Source: Eumeta japonica
Taxonomy: Eukaryota > Arthropoda > Insecta > Lepidoptera > Psychidae
Length of the DNA: 64,000 bases
Assembly: GCA_005406025.1 (NCBI GenBank)
Contig: BGZK01002061.1
Coordinates: 18,243 to 82,242 of the forward strand
Reading direction: 5' to 3'
Each line of letters starts with the position of its first letter. The stretch's first letter is position 1. A program made the position numbers and the translations under genes. The notes under the pieces were generated by a model that worked only from the letters and a program-made list of their open reading frames with translations, had not been told where the DNA came from and made no database searches. Shown piece after piece: positions 23,395 through 36,200 of the stretch.

Positions 23395-23762
23395 CTTTAT
23401 TGATATGATGTCTTATAAATCGATGAACGCCGACTGCATCACGAAAAAGCATAATTCATTGTCGCGTTCCGCCTGAGCCGAGCGTGCGAGCGAGAGTGCG
23501 GAACATGCGATAGAGAGGCGTCTTAAGCGTTCGGCTTGTGACACATCCATCTTCCCTCCATCGGCCGATAGAGTGGAAGAGATACAAAATAATGATAATC
23601 ATTTTGTATCTCTCATGATCATTACTAGATGATACGAAATAATGATAATTCAGTGATAATAATCCAATTCAATTCATGAAAGTATGCAATTTTACATCAA
23701 TGTTTTCTTATGACATGATCAAGTAAAATCATCGTCCGTAAACCGACTTTACACACAACCAA
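23395..23762. mobile_element. Non-autonomous element family 3, copy 2
   Basis: It matches copies 1 and 3 in gtcttataaatcgatg, gcgagcgagagtgcggaac and the tail gtaaaccgactttacacaca. The end repeats have decayed. It contains a 13-bp-arm palindrome, agagatacaaaat...attttgtatctct, at 23577-23612. Confidence 0.6.
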
Positions 23763-25578
23763 TTTTTAAAATGAATAGTATTGATTAAATAAGAATATTA
23801 TTCTGCAAGTGACACGATGCTATTAATTTACATACTGTATTCGTGTATTTCAAGAGAAAGAATAAATATTGAAAATAATTATTTACAGAATGCATTTAAT
23901 ATACATATATAATTAGTTGAAATTGTAAACACCAAAACGACACATGCGTAAATACTTTTAACAGAACCCATCACACACATCTGACATCAATCAGACTAAG
24001 AGTGAAAGCATATTTTTTACAAAATTAATTTAGATTCACTGGAAAAATGCATATCGTATATGGGGCCATCTCGGATTTTATAAGAATAATAATATATTTA
24101 GCCATTGTTGATAAGAAACTAAATACTTTAGTAAAATCCTTTCTGTAAATTAAAAAATTCGTACGCAACTTGAACGATAATGTGCACTTGTCGACGGTTG
24201 GTAGCATATCAATGTCATTTGATCATATTTTTTTATGATAAGTTGCATAAAGCAATATCAATATTCATCCTCGTTAAATCATTTTTATACATCGCATCCA
24301 TTAGACTGTAACATTTGGCTACAGGAATGCAATATATTACAATTCTACGCTCAAAAGTGCGTGTATATATAAAAGTTTGAAGCGCCAACGTTAAGATACA
24401 ACGCACGAAACAGCCGCCCTGAATTGCCTACGAACCATGTAATACGCAGGTACATTTCGACGCTTTCGTGACCAACTTCACAGCGGCAGAATTTCGTGCA
24501 TTGTATCTACAAAACATCCAATAAATACAGATGTTATAATTTTCTAACAAAGTCGAAATTGTTCATTTCTTTGTAAATCATTAAGCTTACCTGAAATGGA
24601 ACTTACACTTCCAAATTCAACGATATTGTGTAACTAAAATATATTACTACTATATACTATTGAACCTTATTAATTTTCTGCACTTTTCTTTCGTGTATAC
24701 ATGGGATATGAAACCTAAAAAATTTGTTTTTTTTGGAAAACATGCAATACATAGAATTTATAATCAGATTTTATTATATACATTTTTATGTGAACTAATT
24801 AATGCGCGCCAATTTATATAATAGACAAAGACAATCAGCTAAAGATAATTTTATGAATATAATAATGAACCTTTAATAATACAGGTTTATAAACTCCTAG
24901 AATTTACACTATAAAAAATGAGGCATTCAATAAAATGGCTATTAAAATTCAGTCAAAGCAAAAGTAATAATCTACATATCCGCCTACACAGACACAAGCT
25001 GTTTGAACTTAATTTTTTAGTCTGCAAATCTTAATGCCTTCTAACATTCACATTAGAACTTTTTCTATTAATCTTCTTGCATATAAAATATCTAGATTAA
25101 TATAAGAGTACTGAAAATATTACATTAAACATGAGAAATACCAGGTTTCTGTTTTCAATTTTTTCTTTCAAAGTTCTCAGAATAAGAACACTAATACATG
25201 CATATTTGACAAGCAAATAAAAAACTAATTGACTAATGATGACAATAGATTTTCATTAGATTCTTTTATTAAATAGTCTCCAAAGAAAAATGCTAATGGT
25301 TTGCCTTCATATTTTTTTTATACTAACAAATTAACTACACCTTAGAATCCATAATCAATATATTATTTCGACATAAAATAATTGATAACTAATCACTATG
25401 TTTGGCAGGCAGTCCATGGTTTAAGTTATTAGATTATCTTAAAAACCACACAAGCCACAATACGTTATTTATGAATGTAAAGATGATCATTAATTAATCT
25501 AAATAAAACGAGTTAAAACACATATTGTTAAGTTAAACAAAAAGTCACAAACATTATCACACAAAACAATTGTAGTTA
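23763..25578. other. Intergenic, AT-rich
   Basis: Apart from the MITE at 24395-24508, no gene or element was recognised. Confidence 0.45.
24395..24508. mobile_element. MITE family 2, copy 2
   Basis: Ends gatacaacgcacgaaacagc and gcagaatttcgtgcattgta are inverted repeats of each other and match the copy at 4434-4605. The interior is shortened to about 114 bp in total. It is non-coding. Confidence 0.7.
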
Positions 25579-27697
25579 AAATAGCCGGCAAACTTATTGG
25601 ACAAAGACCTTGAATGCGCAGAAACGAAAAATAGATCTCTTCAGCGATGCGGTGCGGGACGAGGAGGCGGGGCGCGCTCCGATTGGTTAGTCATTGACGC
25701 TTGCCTACCGCACCTCGTTTACGTCCCGCTGTCTCTTGTGTACACTCGCGTCCAGTGATTACGAGCAGATTTTGTAATTTTTGTTGACTTTCGTCGTTTT
25801 TTTTATTCTAATTTCGTTGAGTTTTTTTGTTATAATATCATTGACTGTTGTTGTTAATTTTTTTCTTTTGTTATTTTATTCGTTGACTTTTGTGGTTTTC
25901 GTTACACCATGCCACGAAAAACGAACATTGTTTTGAAAAGATAAGCCAGAAAAATGGTGTACGATGTTTATTGCTTTTTGAAAAAAGATGCAGAGTGATA
26001 AAGAAGCGTCGGAGCGGACTTCATAAGCCACGAAAACTTCTGTTCACACATTGCGACGAATTATGGATGACGAAGTAAAGAAATCTGGCTTGCTAGCCGT
26101 ATTCCGGAGTCACGATAAAAAAAGATCGGGGAAGAAAAAGGTAACTGACATTGACAATTTTGATCAATTGGTGATAAGGAGATGCGTCCGCAATTACCAT
26201 TTCACAAATAAGGAGTTTCCGACCGTAGAAAAGCTACGAGAAAAATTAAAACAAGACATTAATTTCACCGGATCGGAACGCAGCTTACGACGAATTTTAA
26301 AACAGTTGGGTTTTCGATGGAAGAAAACAGAAAATAATCGAAAGCTGCTAATTTAAAAAACTAACATTCGGTTCCTTAGGATTGAATTCCTACAAAAAAT
26401 TAAAAAGTTAAATGGAGAAGGTAGGCCCATCATATACACCGATGAGTCTTATGTGGACTCATCTGATGCTAGCACTAAGACTTGGTCAGACGGGTCAACC
26501 CAAGGTTTAATAAAACCAATATCAAAAAGGGCAGGGCCTTGTTATTATCTACGCAGGATCCGAGAACGGCTTCGTGCCCAATGCACTGCTTTTATTTAAA
26601 GCCGGCACGAAGTTTGGAGATTACCACGATTACATGAATTATGAAAAATGGCTGCATTCCCAACTTATGCCAAATCTGCCAGCGAATTCGATTGTGATCG
26701 TAGATAACGCCTAGATCACAATGAATAGAGTGAGTTAGCCCCCACATCCAATACGAAAAAAGCAGATATGCAGAAATGACTCCAAGAAAAAGGTACTCAG
26801 TATCGCGAAAATATGATAAAACCGGAGTTATATAATTTAATAAAATTAAAAATTCAGCATAGACAACATTCTGACTGAAAATAACCATTCTGCTCTCCGT
26901 TTGCCGCCCTACCATCCTGATCTTAATCGAATTGAGATGACATGGGCAAATATAAAAGGATAATGTCAGCAGTAAAAATGTGACGTGGAATTTTAAAAAG
27001 GGGAAAGAGCTGGTGAACGAGAAAGTTGCTGCAGTGGGTCCCAGTGAATGGGAAAACTCTGTGAAAAGGTGAAAAAAATTGAAGATGAGTATATCAAAAG
27101 TGATCATGTGGTGGACATGGTCGCTGACCAGTTTGTTATTTTCGCTGATGACGAAAGTGACAGCGACAACGATGATGAGGATGACTAAGATGATGAAGCA
27201 ACTGAACCCACTCCTGGTACCAGCTCGGCTTCGGCTGATTTCGACGTAATGGAAGCCATATCTATCTTCCCTGCTAATGACGATGATTAGCAGTAAGCGT
27301 TCTTTAAGTTTTTAATAAATATGTTCTTAACCATTTTTTTATATACTCTCCTCACTTTACTAATACTAATTACTGTTATTTATGTTATATAAAGAAATAC
27401 ATGAGGCCAAAAAATATTTCAATACAAATTTGCCGATTGACTGATCGATTACCTATGAGAGGTATTTTTTTTTTCATATTTCAACTTATTTTAATTGCTA
27501 ATTTACCAATAAGAATGTCTTTCGTGATCTCTTTTCTCTCTATACCACCAGCTAAAACGTTATTAGATAACGCAATAAAATGCCAGTAATACAAAAATAG
27601 CGTTTTTCAATGAAACAATAGTTTTGTACATAAGTGTACCATGCGCAAACTTTCCCCCACCACCTCACGCGATGGCCAAGAAGTTTTCCGGCTACTT
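25579..27697 (+). mobile_element. Dead Tc1/mariner-type (IS630-like DDE) transposon, both ends present
   Basis: The left end aaatagccggcaaacttatt and the right end ccaagaagttttccggctac are inverted over about 22 bp with three mismatches. Both are flanked by TA, as expected for this superfamily. The element is about 2.1 kb and carries one decayed transposase. Promoter-side sequence (25640-25740) is GC-rich. It is intergenic between CFAP61 and CoREST. Confidence 0.8.
25910..27290 (+). pseudogene. Tc1/mariner-type transposase pseudogene
   Basis: It starts MPRKTNIVLKR (ATG at 25910). After frameshifts, 26051-26356 is open: RRIMDDEVKKSGLLAVF, then HTH-like VEKLREKLKQDINFTGSERS and KQLGFRWKKTENN. 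Catalytic landmarks follow in shifted frames: IIYTDESYVDSS (first Asp), SIVIVDNA (second Asp) and LPPYHPDLNRIEMTWANIKG (third acidic residue). The C-terminus is highly acidic (ADDESDSDNDDEDD). Stops and frameshifts throughout make it inactive. It resembles a family I recall from insects, but I cannot name it. Confidence 0.8.
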
Positions 27698-27883
27698 TAA
27701 TACATTGATCAACAGCATGTTAGTTTTGATATAAATCTCTATTTATTTTGGTGATCAATTGTTCTGCACCTATTGATAAAATTTATATTATTACAATGAT
27801 GATCATTATACATATTCCAATTTATGATAGTAAGACATTAACAATAAGGGTAAAACGCGTTTGATATACAGAATGGATTTTAT

Positions 27884-28229
27884 CATGCATCTTTTCGCAA
27901 ATATTCATAATCTCCTCCTCCCCTCATAGATCAATTTTGCCAAAGAAACCATAGTCATTGAAGTAGCTGTTTCTAAGAAAAATGGCTTAGAATATCTACA
28001 TGGAAATGTACCAAGAGCCTTAGAACAGCTGACGCGTAGGTATGGGCCGCAGCAGGCCCGGCCACCCGATCGCGACGGCTATGGAAGGTTATGTTTAAGG
28101 CTATCGCGAAGGTTATGTCTATATTATTTATAAGTATATTTTCTATGATATATTTTTGTTATAATATACTTCAGCAAAGTTGTTCTAAAAAAGGAGATTA
28201 TAAATATTTATGAAAAGATGCATGATCAA
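27884..28229. mobile_element. MITE family 1, copy 2 (reverse of copy 1)
   Basis: The ends are long inverted repeats of about 33 nt (left atcatgcatcttttcgcaaa, right tttatgaaaagatgcatgat). The interior matches copy 1 in reverse orientation (gaacagctgacgcgtaggta, aaagaaaccatagtcattga). It is non-coding and about 346 bp. I see no clear target duplication. Confidence 0.75.
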
Positions 28230-30213
28230 AGTGTAATTAAATATTAAAATATTATACAGAATAATATCTTGATACTTCATTACACTCTTTGTGTTCATCT
28301 TTTGCAACTGATTGCAGGTTGTGGAATCTTTAATATAGAAGCTTTGCAGTGCATTTAATAACGATGCTAATAGTCATTAATGTATTTAATTAAAAAAAAA
28401 TAATGCAAATATATTCAAGAATCTATTGTTTGATTTTGATACTACTGCAATTTAAATTTGTACATAAAAACGTTTTCTTAAGATTTATATGCACTTTTGT
28501 GACGACTTCAAAATTATCAGAAAACATACTAAATCTTTAAGCATATACGAAATCAGTCTACAACAATGTATGAAACTGATTAATAGCACTTTTATATAGA
28601 ACCCTTACTGAAAAAAAAAGAATAAAATTAACCTTTTTCATACCTTAATGATATTCTTTCAATATGAATACTAAATTTTTTAAAGAAATTAATAAAAACT
28701 ATTGAATCAGTACTTGTCAACTAGGACATAACAATTTTTACTGTTTTTAAGTAAATAAGGTTATGTTACATTTGTCAATATTTTAATCTACACACAATTC
28801 ACATTTTTAAGTTTCCATATCTATCCTGGATGATTTTCAATAACCATTGTTTCATTATTAAATATTGCAATACAAATCGATTTTACAGCCATGAAAGCAA
28901 CCAATCCAATTTTCAGCTTTCTAATACCATGATAACTCAAAAACAAAGTACCTGTAAATGCTCCATTTTCTAAACTTATTATAAAACACACATTTCTGAG
29001 AACGGAAGAAGTTTAATCCGATTATCAATGTCTAGTACACCACTTTCCCGGAAACAATGACTGACGATGTTCCATGAACTTATGAGAAATGACACTTGAC
29101 AAGGATAATGTAAATTTTATCTCTCTTACCTAATGAATGACATGACACATGACTCCCAAACTTATGACTTAATATAATTTTATAACTTGTCAAACAATTT
29201 TATAGTTTTCTGAAAAAATAAAACCAATAAGATTCTCTTGCTTCTTAGTAATGTGCCTTATCAATGATGGCGCTGCGTCAACTATTTATTTTGGACACAA
29301 GTATTGTAGTGTAATTTGAAATCCAAAAAAAGTCATACCACTTGATATATTTTTACATACAAACACTTTAATATATACTTTCAAATGTGAAAGCGCATAT
29401 TGGAATGATGTGAGATTTTTTCACTTTCATTACATTAGACTTTTAAAAGAAATCAGTATGTTCGTGCAAGCCAGGTAGAAAAAATAGTGCAATTCAACAT
29501 AGATCTTATTAGTCACATACAATATTAGTAATTTTAGTTATAACAGAAAATCTAAAAAAAATACTTAAAAACCTTAGCAGCATATTCTATTATTTCGTAT
29601 ATATTATATTCAGTACATGTACATTTATTGTATATATACTAATAAAAACATTATTTACATTACTAGATATAAAAAGTGCTTTCCCGAAGCGTATACAGAA
29701 CTTCCATTTCAAGGCATCTATATCATATTATATTTATTCGCCGCTTTCGCCCTTATTAGTGCAAAAATATAGACAGATCTTTAATAAACACATGATACAA
29801 GTTTTATTAAACGAAATTTGGTTTTCATCTGTTGGACATTTAAAATATTCATTTACAAAACTGATAATATAATTTACAGAAAGGCAAAGAAAAAATATGA
29901 AGTGAAACATTATAAAAAAAAATATTTCAATCGCTTTTTTTTATATATTTGAAGTGTGGATATTATTGAGAATGCAAAATATTTACTTCTTTAAATTAAA
30001 TAAATACATATTAACGAGACCATTTCATCGTGAATATACCAACAGCTAATGCTCCACTATTAATGCTCTGATCAATTCATCAGATTTTATAAAAGTGCAT
30101 GAAATGATAACTTTCTTTTTATATCAACTATGTTAACACATTACATAAAAAATAATAGCTCATTAGAGTTGAGCGACTCAACGGCGCAAGGTTTAATATA
30201 GAGCGATATTACA
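28230..30213 (-). other. CoREST 3' untranslated region and flanking intergenic DNA
   Basis: The sequence downstream of the CoREST stop codon (30214) is AT-rich. Several TTTATT words on the plus strand (AATAAA on the transcript strand) occur between about 29700 and 30180, so the 3' end cannot be fixed from sequence alone. Further left I see no gene. Confidence 0.5.
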
Positions 30214-33200
30214 TCACTTGGCACCCTTAGGTTTGGGCGGAGTGGTGGGTGCTCCACCCTGCTCGGCGGGCGCCCCTAAGGCTACACCTTCACTGTCGAC
30301 CTCCATCTACAAAAATGAAATAAAAAAAACAATTCATTTCTGTTTATTATGCAAAAACCAAAATGCCTTGAAACTGATCAATGATGTACCAAATTGATTT
30401 AAGCATAATTTTCAAATCTAAAAAATCAAATTACAAAACCTGACAGCTAACAAAAAAACAAACTCTAAATATATCGTTTTTTTAAACTCATGGTAATCCC
30501 TATAATCATCAAGGCTTGTCCTATGAGTATCAGACATTTGATACAATATGCTACAATATGATAGTATAACTGATGTCTACTAAATAACAGACTCAAAAAC
30601 AAGTAATTATTTTATTAAAAAATCTTTTATAAAATAGGATTCTATATGTTTTGTACACTTTGTTACATAGTACATATTTGAAATGTTATCAAGTAAAAAT
30701 TATATAATATTGCTTTAAAGGCTCTCTGTTATTATTGGTATGTGTGTACTTTTATTGATTAATATTAGTCTTTGGAAATCCCATTATATTCTTCTATACA
30801 TAAACCTAACTTGTTAATCACTTTTCTGTTTCTTTTTTTCACGTAGTTGAATCATTTACTTAATTTTAGAATACGTCCAAATTTTCTTATCTCTTTTGCG
30901 AACAAACCTAATTTTCTCCCTGAAAACTTTTCCAGAACCATAAAGTACAAAACAAAAAGAGATTATTTATGTCTATTGCTTGAATTATGAGTTAGTCACA
31001 TTACAGTTCATACAAAAATACCATAAAAAATTACACATCAGTTTTCCCCAAATTTTCCAAGTTTTGTGACAATTTTTCAATACATGTACAGAAAAATTAT
31101 TTATTACGATTAGAATTGAGTATATGAACATATATATAAATCTACATGGATCAATCAATCAACCAAATTGTTTTAATTCTTAGACATTTCTTCAATTATA
31201 GAAATCACGACTAAAATTAAAACTTATTAATTGTTGTTTAAAGATATTGTTTACATATAAGATATTTTTTTACTATTACTTTAAATAGTTTTTTATTTGA
31301 AAAAATGGGAAAAAAATTATATAACTACAAAACAATTGTGACATGACCATAGATAGCATAAAGATAAACCTAATGAAATGTTGATTGCATTATATTATGA
31401 TGCATAAGTAAATTAATTTCTCCCAACATGCTAGATTATTATTTAACTGCTAGGGAATTTCAACAAAATAAATACATAATCGATGATATTTGAAAGACTG
31501 AACAAAAATAGGTTTTCTATACATTAACATAAACCTTAATATATTATGAGCAAATCTTTAACATAAGTCTAACCTTTTCTTCTTTGCTGTTCTGAGGTGA
31601 AGCAGTAGCACCGTTTGTCTCAGTAGAGTTGTCATTAGCATCTGTGCTGGTAGTGCCTGATGAGAACAGAATTATTAAATGTGAATAGTTGTATTAATCA
31701 ATTTAAAACATTCAATGGAACAATCTTTATTCCCGAAAGGTTGGATTTTTGATCAAATTTGTAAATAATTCCTACTTGATTGTGAACATTTCAATTTTTT
31801 TTTTCAATTATAATTAATCATAGATTTGTCTGTGGGCAGCTATGTTTAATTTTTTTTAATGTAAAGTGCAAATACAGCATGGATTATAATACAATTGATG
31901 ATGAAATTATGATTGATGTAATTCCAAAATTAGAATGTAGCCACTTATCTTCTTAAACATTTTTCGACAGTTTGGAATAATAATATATCAACAATAATGA
32001 CTTATACTTATGTTTTGGACAGATAAATAAATGTTTCTTCATAGAACTTAGTTCTTCTAAATATATGCACTCTGACGAAGAATGTTTATGTATTAATATA
32101 AGTAACAAGTGATAAAGTTCATAACAATTTTCGACTAAAAGTTATCGAGCAAATACCGGCGTCGACATGGTTCGCAGCCCCCCGCTCCGCCTCATGCTCC
32201 CGCACCACCGCGTCCAGATTGTACCGACGCCTGTACGATACGAAGAAATTTCGCACATGAGCTTCAGTTTTCGTGCCCAGTGTCTCCGCGATTGCCTGGA
32301 AGTCCTTACCTAGAATTAATGATAAATCTATAAAACATAAAAGTTTTATGCTTATAGCCACAGTCTGAGCCTATTATGACATGTAATTAAAATCAAAAAT
32401 ATGTTTATTTCGTAGATAATGAAATTACAATTCAATTAATCAATAAATGATATTTTTCCGACATTACCACCCATTCCAAATACTGATTCACCTTAAGAAT
32501 GGTCAAGAAACTCAAGAGTTGCTCTTGTTTTACACATTAATACAAAGTATTGAATAATTAATAGTCTAGTCAACAGTTAGAAACAATATGATGCAATCTG
32601 ATAATCAAGCAGTTCAATCCCATGGACTTTTTTCATTAAGATATATTGTGTAAAAATCCTTGCCATATAACTTTCTTTTAACAAAACATTTAAAAACATA
32701 AAATGACAAATTTTGAATTTCTGCTAGGATCTTATTATAAATGCACATAGGTAATAAAATTAAAATTGAAATACGTCATTAACAAATTGTTTCCGACACC
32801 AATGTTACAAACCATATCAAATGCTGATTCAGGTTCAGAAGAATGGGCAAGAAACTTAGAGTTGCTCTTTTTTTACTCATCGATACAAAGTATTGAGTAA
32901 TTAATAATTTATAAATAAAATGAAGTAACCTGATTGTTGTGCAGTTCAATCCCATGGGTTTTTTTTTTATTAAGATATTCAGACATGGTCTAATAGGCTT
33001 TGCCAAATAACTTCTGTTTAAAAAAAAGTTTACGACTCATAAAATGGCAAGTTTTTAATTTCATCTGGCATCTTATTATAAAAGGGCACACATTGCCCTT
33101 AAATGACTTGGTAATTTTGCTTAAATGGGTTTTATTAGCAATAAGATCATTATTATGTCTGGTGTTAATGTCATGGGTGTTGCTCATTTTTTGGCACGTG

Positions 33201-36200
33201 TTCGTATATGTATTATGATGCTGAAGTTAAGATATTAATTTCCTTAATATTTTCTCTACGAGATGTCATTATTCTCAAATCATAAAAAGCACGAATAGTG
33301 TGCTTATGCAACACGAAAATTGTTAATATTGGCTGTGTGACCTCATAACAAAATTCCATAGGTAAGGAGACTATAAAAAAAACTGAAATAAACTGGTATC
33401 GCGGTGCTTTCATCTGAAACGCCGAATTCTTTTGACTGCATATGCTGCAAAAGTAAGCCTTTTCGCTAATCTCATAATATGAGAATTCCAACATAACATC
33501 TAAAGTGAGACAAAGAAATAAGATTGTGTCCACAAACTTCAGTACCTCATTCTTGACCATTACATTTGTTTCAATCAATTTAGAAATAGATAGGGAAAAT
33601 TTAACAAGTTTCTTTTGCCTTTCATTAAGCAGAAGTTATTAATACTAAGCCACTAACAATTTCAGAGATGGTACTGCTTAATTCGACAAAAGCTGGTTGA
33701 TTCCTATCAATCTTATCGAATTTGATAAACCAGGGTCGATAATTTTTAAAACCAAAAAAAATAATAGTAGGATGAAACCCATTAGAAAAGGAGAGGAATA
33801 TTATAAAAATAAAAGGAAAAATAATTTACGGGCGATCTGAGGTCGGGAAGGGGATGGGGTGAGTTTTAAGGGTAAAACGGTTTTCTCGATTTCCGCAAAA
33901 CTAAAGTCCTATCGAAAAAAGTCAAATGGCAAAGTTGTAGGTAATAAAGATCTAAAACTTTTGTATTTACACTTTTTTCACATAATCTCAAAATTTATGT
34001 GAAAAATTCAAAAAACCAAGTTTTTGGTTTTTTATTTTTATCTTTTACAAAATTTTTTTTTTTTTAACAAAATTCGGTGAAAACTTACCTTTTTATGTCC
34101 CAAATACGCTGTAATTTATTTGATTAAAAATATTTATTTTTTCACCTTATTTTGACATAATATCGAAAAAACACCCTAATTTTCAATCGAAAATTCACCC
34201 GTCAAAATATCAGCTTTTTTCAAAAAGTTGGTATAATCCGGTCACTTTAGACATAAAAATAGAATCCAATTAACAAAAATTAGGGGCAAGCTGAAAATTG
34301 GTGGAGACCTTGGGTTTACCATTCTAAATAAAACCTCAAAAGTCCCCATCGATCCCGCGTGTGCGTTTCGAGTTATTCGGGGTCAAAGGTCAAAAATTGA
34401 GGTTTATTTGGGTTTTTCTCACACGGTGCGTTTTTTTCGAAAAAGCACCTCAGATTAAATTTGTAGCTTTTCAAATTCTCTACAAAAATGGTCATTATGG
34501 TTTTTCCAAAAAACTAACCATTTTCGAGATATCGCCATTTTAAGTGTCACGTTACACATGATATGCACACATAAGCCATGTATATAGGTATTTAGGCATC
34601 CAAGACAAGTAAATATCCATATTGTGTCTTTCTTATGTATAATACACTATTATATGTAGTATATACTATCCTAAAAACATAGACCCATAAGATAGTTACT
34701 GATAGTAATTCCCTACCTGGTAATTATCACACACGGAGTCAGCTTTCTTCTTGCTCTTTATGGAGCTCCAAAAAAAATTAACTGCCTCGATAAATACAGG
34801 TATTTAACTTTCGTCAAAAACACACGGAATAAAAAACAAGTACAACTGTCGTGTCTTCCTCCTACATCCGCATCTGCCATACAACATTTTTATCGAGTCT
34901 ATTATCAAGTTCAAACATGGCTAGATAAACTAAATTCAGAAGATTGGGGTTGGAAATTAATTGGTAATAGTTTGGATTGATTCCAATTACTTCCGCCCGC
35001 TCCAGATAAACTTCTTAACACTATTTTCTGTAATTGTAAAAAAGGTTGTAATGCCAAATGTGGATGTAGAATAGTTGGATTATTGTGTTCGCTAGCGTGT
35101 ACCAATTGCCAAGGCCAATCTTGTACAAATGTTCTAGTCAGTACAACAGAAGAAGATTCGTGTGATTTTGATGGAGAGACAAATGATTCATGTCCATTTG
35201 AAGAGATTTTGAACATCCAGCAAGAAGAAGAGGAAAAGGAAGAGGAAGAAGAAGAAGAAATCGAAGACATGACAGTTGAAATAGAATTTGAAGACTCGGA
35301 TTAAACTATCAAGAAAAATTAAAAACTACAGTAAAATTCTATAACAGATAACATTATCAATTCCAATATCATGTGTAACGTGACACTTAAAATGGAGATA
35401 TCTCGGAAATGGTTAGTTTTTGGAAAAACATAATGACCATTTTTGTAGAAAATTTGAAAAGCTACAAATTTAATCTGAGGTACTTTTTCGAAAAAAACTC
35501 ACCGTTTCCTAGAAAAACCCAAAAAACTTCAATTTTTGACTTTTGACCCCGAATAATTCGAAACGCACACGCGGGATCGATGGGGACTTTTGAGGTTTTA
35601 TTTAGAATGGTAAACCCAAGGTCTCCACCAATTCTCAGCTTGCCCCTAATTTTTGTTAATTCAAATGTCTATAGTGACCGGACTAGTATGGTTTCTGTTC
35701 GTTGAAATCTCTACTTTCCGATGGTGAAAAAAAAATATATGTTATTACAGTAAATCTTCTCAGAAAATGCAAAAAATCAAAAAAAACTTGAATTCGAAAA
35801 ATTTTTTTTAATTATTATAAATAATTTTGAGCTATTTATTAAAATTTACACTTTAATTAATCGAAAAACGTTAGATTACATGTGACATTGATAACAAAAA
35901 AATTGCAAATAAAAATATACTACTATAATTAACAAACAAATAAGTTAATAAAATTAATATTTAATAAGACATCTACAATATTTGGAGAAAGTTGTCGAAT
36001 CTTCTATAAATTATATGCGTAGATGCCTATTTATAACTATTTTAAGATAAATTATATATACCTGAGTGACCTACGAAAAATTGTAGCCCGTCAAAAGGTA
36101 TTTCGTGGAAAAGTGGGGAAGGGGCTAGGCGGGTCTGGGTCTTACTACATACATACCTACTATTATATACTATATATTTCGTAGCAGCTGTTACAACCGT

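Noticed and set aside
26592..27107. 171-codon minus-strand frame, the longest uninterrupted minus frame near 26.8 kb
   Set aside because: It is antisense to the decayed transposase, whose plus-strand catalytic motifs are recognisable in shifted frames.
34911..35270. 119-codon minus-strand Ser-rich frame
   Set aside because: It is antisense to the Cys-rich remnant; the poly-Ser is simply the complement of a GAA/GAG-rich acidic tail.
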